Shown: positions 37,106 to 41,982 of the stretch, piece by piece
Position numbering within the stretch: position 1 is the first letter of the stretch
Layout of the letters: each line of letters opens with the position of its first letter
Source of the DNA: JBOGJI01 sp050747865
GTDB taxonomy: Bacteria > Acidobacteriota > Thermoanaerobaculia > Multivoradales > JAHEKO01
Direction of reading: 5' to 3'
Assembly: GCA_050747865.1 (NCBI GenBank)
Contig: JBOGJI010000126.1
Location: 1-41,982 of the forward strand
DNA length: 41,982 bases
The notes under the pieces: generated by a model
What the model saw: the letters and a program-made list of their open reading frames with translations, nothing else
Told to the model about the DNA's origin: nothing
Database searches by the model: none
Translations under genes and position numbers: made by a program

Positions 37106-37136
37106 GCGCCGCTTCGCGGCGGCGCGCTCCGCGCGC
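37106..37136 (-). repeat. Two adjacent GC hairpins between permease and GldG-like genes
   Basis: A 6-base stem with loop TTC (37106-37120) and a 7-base stem with loop TCC (37120-37136) sit back to back in the only sizeable gap of this operon. They could set relative mRNA stability of the two genes or be a dispersed palindromic repeat. Only one copy is seen here. Confidence 0.5.
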
Positions 37137-37146
37137 CGGTCGGAAC

Positions 37147-37887
37147 CTACCTCCACTTGCGGGTCTCCAGGGCGCGGCTGGCCAGGAAGAGGAAGAGGAT
37201 CGTACCCGAGAGGTAGTAGACCAGTGGGCGCGTGTCCACGATCCCCTTGCCGAAGTCTCCCATGTGCTGCCAGAGGTCGAGATAGTCGAAGACATCCTGC
37301 AGCTTCGGCGTGTTGATCAGGTTGCCGATCAGCCCGGCGCTGAACAGCAGCACCAGCACGGCGAAACCGACGAGCGCCGCCACCATCTGGCTGCGCGACA
37401 GCGCCGAAGCGAAGATCCCGATGGACAGCCAGAGGGCGCCGATCCCCACCACGCCGACGTAGCCGGCGGTCACCGGACCCCAGTCGAGCTCGCCGTAGCG
37501 GGCCACGATCGCCGAGTAGACGAGGGTCGGGAGCCACAGGAAGAGGTAGGCCGCCAGCACGCCGCAGAACTTCCCGGTCACGATCTGCCCCTCGGTCACC
37601 GGGGCGGTGAGCAGGGACTCGAGCGTGCCGCTGCGCCGCTCTTCCGCCAGCGAGCGCATGGTCAGGATCGGCGTGATGAAGAGCAGCACCAGCCAGAAGA
37701 AGACCGTCTGCCCGAAAAACAGCTGCATCGGCGCTCCGGCCGGGGCGAGCGGGTTGCTCAGGTAGGAGACGATGAGCCAAAAGATGAAGCCGTTGATCGC
37801 CAGGAAGAGGGTGGCCAGGATGTAGGCCAAGGGTGAGAAGAAGAAGGCGCGGAACTCCCGCCAGCAGATCGCCAGGATCGCTCTCAT
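37147..37887 (-). CDS. ABC-2-type permease (GldF-like)
   Basis: This 246-residue integral membrane permease has about six hydrophobic segments. The N-terminal CWREFRAFFFSPLAYI and the cytoplasmic loop TMRSLAEERRSGTLESLLTAPVTEGQIV are hallmarks of the GldF/NosY group of ABC-2 exporters. ATG 37887 overlaps the ATPase stop (ATGA). It forms a transporter with the upstream ATPase and the downstream GldG-like protein; the substrate is unknown. Confidence 0.9.
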   Translation of the reverse strand: MRAILAICWREFRAFFFSPLAYILATLFLAINGFIFWLIVSYLSNPLAPAGAPMQLFFGQTVFFWLVLLFITPILTMRSLAEERRSGTLESLLTAPVTEGQIVTGKFCGVLAAYLFLWLPTLVYSAIVARYGELDWGPVTAGYVGVVGIGALWLSIGIFASALSRSQMVAALVGFAVLVLLFSAGLIGNLINTPKLQDVFDYLDLWQHMGDFGKGIVDTRPLVYYLSGTILFLFLASRALETRKWR

Positions 37888-38891
37888 GCCGGGACCTCTT
37901 CGCCGACGCCTGGCTCCTCGGCACTGGGTAGCGACGGCTCCCGGTCACCCTCCGTCCCCGTCGCCTCCTGCGTGGTCAGGTGGACGAACACGTCTTCGAG
38001 CGAGATCCGCTCCGCCACCAGCTCGACCAGCACCCAGCCGCGCTCCACCGCCAGCCGGAAGACCTCCGCCGCCGGAGGTTCGCCCTCGCAGCGCAGGCGG
38101 AAGCGGCCCGCCTGCGTCTCGTCGACCTCGACCGCGGTCACTCCCGGCACGGCGGCCAGCGCGTCCGCCACCCCGGCCGCGCCCGGCGCCGCCTCCACGG
38201 CGACACGCAGCACCGGCTCACCCCGCCAGCGCTCGCTCAGGGTCTCCGGCGTGCCCTCGGCGACGATGCGGGCGCGGTCCAAGATGACCACCCGATCGCA
38301 CAGCAGCTCCACCTCGGGCAGGATGTGAGTGGACAGCAGCAGCGTGGCCTCGCGCGCCAGCTCTCGGATGAGCTGGCGGATGGCGATGATCTGCTTGGGG
38401 TCGAGGCCGACGGTCGGCTCGTCGAGGACCAGGACCGGCGGCTGGTGCAGGATGGCCGCCGCCAGGCCGACCCGCTGCCGGTAGCCCTTGGACAGCGTGC
38501 CGATGACCTGGTTGCGCACCTCGGTGAGCAGGCAGCGCTCCACCGCCCGGTCGATGGCGGCCGCGCGGCGGGAGCGCGGCAGCCCCTCGAGCTGGGCGCG
38601 ATAGGCCAGATATTCGCCCACCCGGAGCTCGGGATAGAGCGCCACGTTCTCGGGCAGGTAGCCCAGGCTGCGGCGCGCCGCCAGGGAGTCCCGCGTCATG
38701 TCGCGGCCAGCCACGCGCACGTGTCCGGAGGTCGGGGGCAGGAACCCCGTCACCATGCGCAGCAGGGTCGTCTTGCCGGCGCCGTTGGGCCCCAGCAGGC
38801 CGACGATCTCCCCCTCCTCCACCAACAGCGAGACCGCATCGACGGCGATGATGGTCCCGTAGCGACGCGTCAGCTCCCGAACTTCGATCAT
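37884..38891 (-). CDS. ABC transporter ATPase (GldA/CcmA type)
   Basis: This 335-residue ATPase has Walker A GPNGAGKT near 34-41, a Q-loop-like GYLPENVALYP, LSKGYRQRVGLA as signature, Walker B VLVLDEPTVGLDP and the switch region STHILPEVE. The C-terminal domain (about 225-310) resembles the DUF4162-type tail of export ATPases. The end is an acidic extension. ATG 38891 follows the phosphatase-like gene by 11 bases. Confidence 0.92.
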   Translation of the reverse strand: MIEVRELTRRYGTIIAVDAVSLLVEEGEIVGLLGPNGAGKTTLLRMVTGFLPPTSGHVRVAGRDMTRDSLAARRSLGYLPENVALYPELRVGEYLAYRAQLEGLPRSRRAAAIDRAVERCLLTEVRNQVIGTLSKGYRQRVGLAAAILHQPPVLVLDEPTVGLDPKQIIAIRQLIRELAREATLLLSTHILPEVELLCDRVVILDRARIVAEGTPETLSERWRGEPVLRVAVEAAPGAAGVADALAAVPGVTAVEVDETQAGRFRLRCEGEPPAAEVFRLAVERGWVLVELVAERISLEDVFVHLTTQEATGTEGDREPSLPSAEEPGVGEEVPA

Positions 38892-38902
38892 GCGGCACGC
38901 AG

Positions 38903-39829
38903 TTATAGCAAATCCGATGCCTCGCTCTGCGATGCCTCTTCCTGAGCCAGTCCGAACAGGCCTGGAACGGCCGGCGCCACATGCAGAATGGACGAGCACT
39001 CTGCGAAGGCATCCCGCCCCGGGCCCCACACCACGAGAGGCACGGGGTTGCGCGTATGGAGTCGCGTGCTCTCCGACTCGACGTTTCCGTGGTCGCTGGT
39101 GAGCAGCACGGTCAGGCCGGGATCGGCACTTCCAAGGATTCCAGCGATCAGGCCGTCGACGCGGGTCAGGGCCTCCTCCGCCGTCCAGCCCCACCGACCG
39201 TGCCCCGCGAGGTCGGTCATGAAGGTCTCGAACAACGTGACGTCGTGCGTCGCTGCGAGGCCGACGAGATGGCGGCCGGCCACCGGCGCTTCTATGCGCT
39301 CCCAGCCGCCGCCAGAGCGGGTCCAGCGATCCCGGCAGACGTCCCAGGTGACCGCCTCGTCCCGTGCCAGGTCGGAGAGGCGTCGAAACGGCAGTCCGGC
39401 CGCCATCATGGCGCGCGTGGTGGCTGACAGGCGCCCCGAGGTCTGACCGTACGGATCCCGCGTGAGCGGGTTCGCGAACGTGCAGCGAAGACCCTCCTCG
39501 GACAGCCGACGGAAGAGGCTGTGCTCGGCCAAGAGCCGCTGAAGGCGGCCCCCCGGAAACGCCGCCTGATGGAACCCGAGCACGGCCGCGGCGTTCCCCC
39601 CCGTGAACAGCGAGGTCTGTCCCGTGGCGCTCTGCGGCATCCCCTCGACCCCGAGCGTGGCGTCCAGCTCGCGCAGCAGCACCCCGTCCCGCGGCACGGT
39701 CCCGGCCACCAGACGGCCTCCGATCTGCCCCGTGAGGGCCGGCATGGGCACCGAAGCGAAGGGATTGTCCGTACCCGGCGGCGCGAGTCCCACGCCGTCG
39801 AGGAAGATGAAGAGCAACCGCGGGCGCAT
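38903..39829 (-). CDS. Alkaline-phosphatase-superfamily metalloenzyme, phosphoglycerate-mutase-like
   Basis: This 308-residue protein has FIFLDGVGLAP at its start (DGxG metal site). ATGQTSLFTGGNAA carries the nucleophile Ser/Thr, and TSDHGNVES and HTRNPVPLVVWGP come near the end. This order matches the metalloenzyme domain of cofactor-independent phosphoglycerate mutase and phosphopentomutase. It is much shorter than iPGM (about 510 aa) and lacks the inserted transferase domain, so it is more likely a hydrolase or transferase of unknown substrate. It lies between dinB and the ABC ATPase genes in one orientation. Confidence 0.78.
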   Translation of the reverse strand: MRPRLLFIFLDGVGLAPPGTDNPFASVPMPALTGQIGGRLVAGTVPRDGVLLRELDATLGVEGMPQSATGQTSLFTGGNAAAVLGFHQAAFPGGRLQRLLAEHSLFRRLSEEGLRCTFANPLTRDPYGQTSGRLSATTRAMMAAGLPFRRLSDLARDEAVTWDVCRDRWTRSGGGWERIEAPVAGRHLVGLAATHDVTLFETFMTDLAGHGRWGWTAEEALTRVDGLIAGILGSADPGLTVLLTSDHGNVESESTRLHTRNPVPLVVWGPGRDAFAECSSILHVAPAVPGLFGLAQEEASQSEASDLL

Positions 39830-39850
39830 GACAGGAAGCTAGGGCGTCTC

Positions 39851-40975
39851 TCAGCCGCCGAATAGAGTGAGCTGCTCGAGGCTCCCCGGTACCAGGTTGG
39901 AGGCGCCCACGCCGAGCAGGCGGACGCCATGGTTGGCGGCCTCGGTGCGGCGCAAGAGGAAATGTGCGACCTCGGTGATGCGCGCGGGGTCGCGGGTCGG
40001 GCCGTCCAGGGTGGCGGATCGCGTCATGGTCGTGAAGTCCGGGTAGCGGGCCTTGACGGTCACCGTGCAGGCCGAGAGCTGGCGGCGCTCGAGGCCGGCG
40101 GCCACCTTTTCTGCCATGGCGGTCAGGCGCTCGTCCATGGCCGCGAGGGACCGGATGTCTTCGGCCCAGGTGCGCTCGCACGACAGGCTCTTGGCCTCCT
40201 GGTGGACGCACACGGGTCGGTCGTCGCGGCCGTGGGCGAAGTCGTGCAGCCGCTCGCCGTTGCGGCCCAGGAGCTCGAGCAGGCGCTCGCGGGGCAGGGT
40301 GCGGAGATCGCGCACCGTGTGGACGCCGAGTTCGGCGAGGCGGCGCTCGGTGGCCGGGCCGACGCCGGGCAGGCGGCGGGCGGGCAGGGGGTCGAGAAAG
40401 GCCTGTACCCGGTGAGGACGCACCACCGTGAGGCCGTCGGGCTTGTCGAAGTCGGAGGCGATCTTGGCCACCAGGCGGTTGGGGCCGACGCCGACGCTGA
40501 CGGTGAGCTGGAGCTCTTCGCGGATGCGGCGGCGCAGCGCCTCGGCGACCCCGGTGGCGCTCCCCCACGGCTGCCAGCGCTCGGAGACATCGAGATAGGC
40601 CTCGTCCAGGGCCACCGTCTGCACCAGCGGCGTGAACTCGCGGAAGATCGCGAAGATGCGCTGCGACTCGCGGCGGTAGCGGCGGAAGTCCGGCGGCAGG
40701 AACAGGGCTTCCGGGCACAGCCGGTGCGCCCGCGCCGACGGCATGGCCGAGTGGATGCCGTATTTGCGCGCCTCGTAGCTGGCCGCCGCCACCACGCCTC
40801 GCTGCTCGGGCGTCCCCCCGATGACCACGGGCTTGCCGGCCAGCGACGGGTCGTCGCGGATGTGGATGGAGGCGTAGAAGGCGTCCATGTCGCAGTGCAG
40901 GATGCGCCTTCCCTCTCCGCCTCCCTCGGCCTGGCGGGAGCGAGCCGGCGCCGCGGCGGCCTCGCCGTCGCTCAC
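39851..40975 (-). CDS. dinB: DNA polymerase IV (Y-family)
   Basis: This 374-residue translesion polymerase has a palm motif CDMDAFYASIH (D29, D31) and a catalytic VALDEAYLDVS (D124, E125). SVGVGPNRLVAKIASDFDKPDG, the LPGVGPATERRLAELGV helix-hairpin-helix and a C-terminal little-finger domain follow. It ends LEQLTLFGG, close to the beta-clamp-binding consensus QLxLF. GTG 40975 overlaps the stop of the upstream membrane protein (GTGA); the frame is open further upstream but antisense. No LexA box is evident at its start. Confidence 0.94.
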   Translation of the reverse strand: MSDGEAAAAPARSRQAEGGGEGRRILHCDMDAFYASIHIRDDPSLAGKPVVIGGTPEQRGVVAAASYEARKYGIHSAMPSARAHRLCPEALFLPPDFRRYRRESQRIFAIFREFTPLVQTVALDEAYLDVSERWQPWGSATGVAEALRRRIREELQLTVSVGVGPNRLVAKIASDFDKPDGLTVVRPHRVQAFLDPLPARRLPGVGPATERRLAELGVHTVRDLRTLPRERLLELLGRNGERLHDFAHGRDDRPVCVHQEAKSLSCERTWAEDIRSLAAMDERLTAMAEKVAAGLERRQLSACTVTVKARYPDFTTMTRSATLDGPTRDPARITEVAHFLLRRTEAANHGVRLLGVGASNLVPGSLEQLTLFGG

Positions 40976-41883
40976 GAAGAGGTCGGGGCGAGGCCGGTGC
41001 CGCCCTCGAAACAGTCGTACTCTGGCGCGAGCCGGGCGAGGAGCTCCAGGCTGTACGCCCGGTAGGTGTAGAGCACCGGCAGCAGCAGCACGGTGCCGAG
41101 GTACGGCAGCGCCAGGAGCAGCCATCCGACGCAGCAGGTCAGGCAGCCGAGCACAAAGATGGCGCAGCCGATGCCGAAGGCAAGGAGCAGGATCCACAAG
41201 GCGTAGAGGAGGAACGTTCCCGGGTGGCGCCGGAAGAGCTGGAGGAAACGCCCCCAGGCGGCCAGCGCCTTCAGGCGCTGGCGGAACATGATCGGCACCA
41301 CGAAGTCCTGCAGGTAGAGCTGGATCAGGACGACCGCGACGACGAGTGCCAGCATCAACGGGACGACGGCGAGCAAGACCCATGGCTGCGGCTCGCCGCC
41401 GCCGCGGAAGAGGGCGACGCACAGCGGCGTCAGGGTGAGGCCAAACGCCAGCAGGCAGACCAGCCCGAACCCGAGGCGCCACCAGAACAGGGAGTTGGCG
41501 AGCGCGCCGTGCTCGCCCCAGGGGGCGACCACCGCCGCGCGGCCCCGGGCGACGTTGTCGACGAAGAGGAACTGGCCGCGCGAGCTCAGCCACAGCAGCG
41601 CCACGGCCAGCGCGACGAGGACCAGGAACAGCGGGATGGCCACGGCCAGGATGAAGGGCAGGTTCTCACTGACCGTTCGCGACAGCTCCTCGAACCCGTC
41701 GCCGCCGTCCCCGCTGCCCAGGTTCGGATTGAAACCGGGCGCCGGCACGCCGCAGTTCGTCAGATTGGCGAGCCAGGCGCCCAGGCCGACGGTGAACCAA
41801 AGCGCCGGGCGCCAGGGCCGGAACAGCGCCCCGGTCATGCGCCGCCACGCGCTTCCCAGGGGAGTGATCAGATCCATCGCCAC
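40972..41883 (-). CDS. Multi-pass membrane protein of unknown function
   Basis: This 303-residue protein (GTG 41883; ATG 41877 is an alternative) has about five or six hydrophobic segments. They lie near 75-100, 132-155, 168-192, 220-243 and 245-275, with a soluble segment rich in G, D and N after the first amphipathic region. FLFVDNVARGRAAVVAPW and FVVPIMFRQRLKALAAWGRF are its most distinctive parts and resemble glycerophosphodiester-phosphodiesterase-type or DUF7544-like membrane domains only loosely. It is coupled to dinB by a 4-base overlap. I do not recognise a function. Its start codon lies inside the terminal palindrome. Confidence 0.7.
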   Translation of the reverse strand: MAMDLITPLGSAWRRMTGALFRPWRPALWFTVGLGAWLANLTNCGVPAPGFNPNLGSGDGGDGFEELSRTVSENLPFILAVAIPLFLVLVALAVALLWLSSRGQFLFVDNVARGRAAVVAPWGEHGALANSLFWWRLGFGLVCLLAFGLTLTPLCVALFRGGGEPQPWVLLAVVPLMLALVVAVVLIQLYLQDFVVPIMFRQRLKALAAWGRFLQLFRRHPGTFLLYALWILLLAFGIGCAIFVLGCLTCCVGWLLLALPYLGTVLLLPVLYTYRAYSLELLARLAPEYDCFEGGTGLAPTSS

Positions 41884-41982
41884 GGCAGTCTACTAAGAGC
41901 CTGTGAATGAATCTCCCATGGGAGATTCATTCACAGGCTCTTAGTAGACTGCCGTGGCGATGGATCTGATCACTCCCCTGGG
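41855..41982. repeat. Perfect 128-base palindrome ending at the window edge
   Basis: Bases 41855-41918 are the exact reverse complement of 41919-41982: 64-base arms with no loop. The right arm repeats the beginning of the membrane-protein gene in reverse and stops exactly at the last base. The central part, from GAGCCTGTGAATGAATCTCC inward, resembles the end of an insertion sequence but no transposase is visible. An assembly fold-back at a contig end is the simplest reading. Confidence 0.95.

Noticed and set aside
41897..41940. Insertion sequence at the right end
   Set aside because: Only an inverted-repeat-like sequence is present. No transposase or target duplication can be seen, and the symmetry extends into the flanking gene.

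Overview
The window is a dense, GC-rich bacterial chromosome segment (roughly 70% G+C by eye) with about 44 protein genes. I see no rRNA, tRNA, CRISPR array or intact insertion sequence. LpxH-like and Mla-type genes point to a Gram-negative (diderm) cell. A GWxTD-domain lipoprotein-like gene, a secreted VWFA-related protein, a GldA/GldF/GldG/DUF4340 ABC cluster and a very long TPR sigma-54 activator together suggest Acidobacteriota (perhaps a Thermoanaerobaculia relative). That placement is inference from gene content only.

Layout. (1) 1-3865, minus: hrcA-grpE-dnaJ-rsmE-recX, a heat-shock operon running off the left edge. (2) 3947-9235, plus: a DUF2520 dehydrogenase-like gene, nrdR, hsp20, lon and thiL. 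(3) 9277-17799, minus: plsC-mrp-lpxH-MBL hydrolase-aroA-sigma-54 activator, almost all with touching or overlapping ends, followed by a tandem-HTH DNA-binding gene with its own promoter. (4) 17916-24816, plus: eight genes coupled by overlaps of 1-11 bases: mlaE-mlaF-mlaD, UDP-glucuronate epimerase, UDP-glucose dehydrogenase, UDP-xylose synthase, a YggX variant and a VTT-domain membrane protein. (5) 24813-27058, minus: folE, a GWxTD protein and a KAS III-like enzyme. (6) 27149-27379, plus: a SelW/Rdx-family selenoprotein with an in-frame UGA, which ordinary gene callers would truncate or miss. (7) 27461-30874, minus: a small zinc-ribbon-like protein, an archaeal-type (type II) GAPDH-like enzyme, an RNase Z-like hydrolase and an RlmD-type 23S rRNA methyltransferase. 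(8) 31005-34007: a VWFA protein, a tiny Lys/Ala-repeat histone H1-like gene (minus) and the catalytic subunit of a methylmalonyl-CoA-type mutase. (9) 34126-41883, minus: a membrane protein, dinB, a phosphoglycerate-mutase-like phosphatase, the Gld-type ABC transporter and DUF4340.

The genes group into protein quality control (HrcA/GrpE/DnaJ, Hsp20, Lon), envelope building (LpxH, PlsC, Mla lipid transport, UDP-uronic acid and UDP-xylose supply) and redox or metal homeostasis (SelW, YggX variant, Mrp).

The most notable items are the selenoprotein with a bacterial SECIS candidate just after its UGA, symmetric -10 elements (TANNNTA) in three divergent intergenic regions, the unannotated Lys-rich mini-protein, the tandem-HTH protein, and a perfect 128-base palindrome that ends exactly at the right edge and is most likely an assembly fold-back at a contig end.
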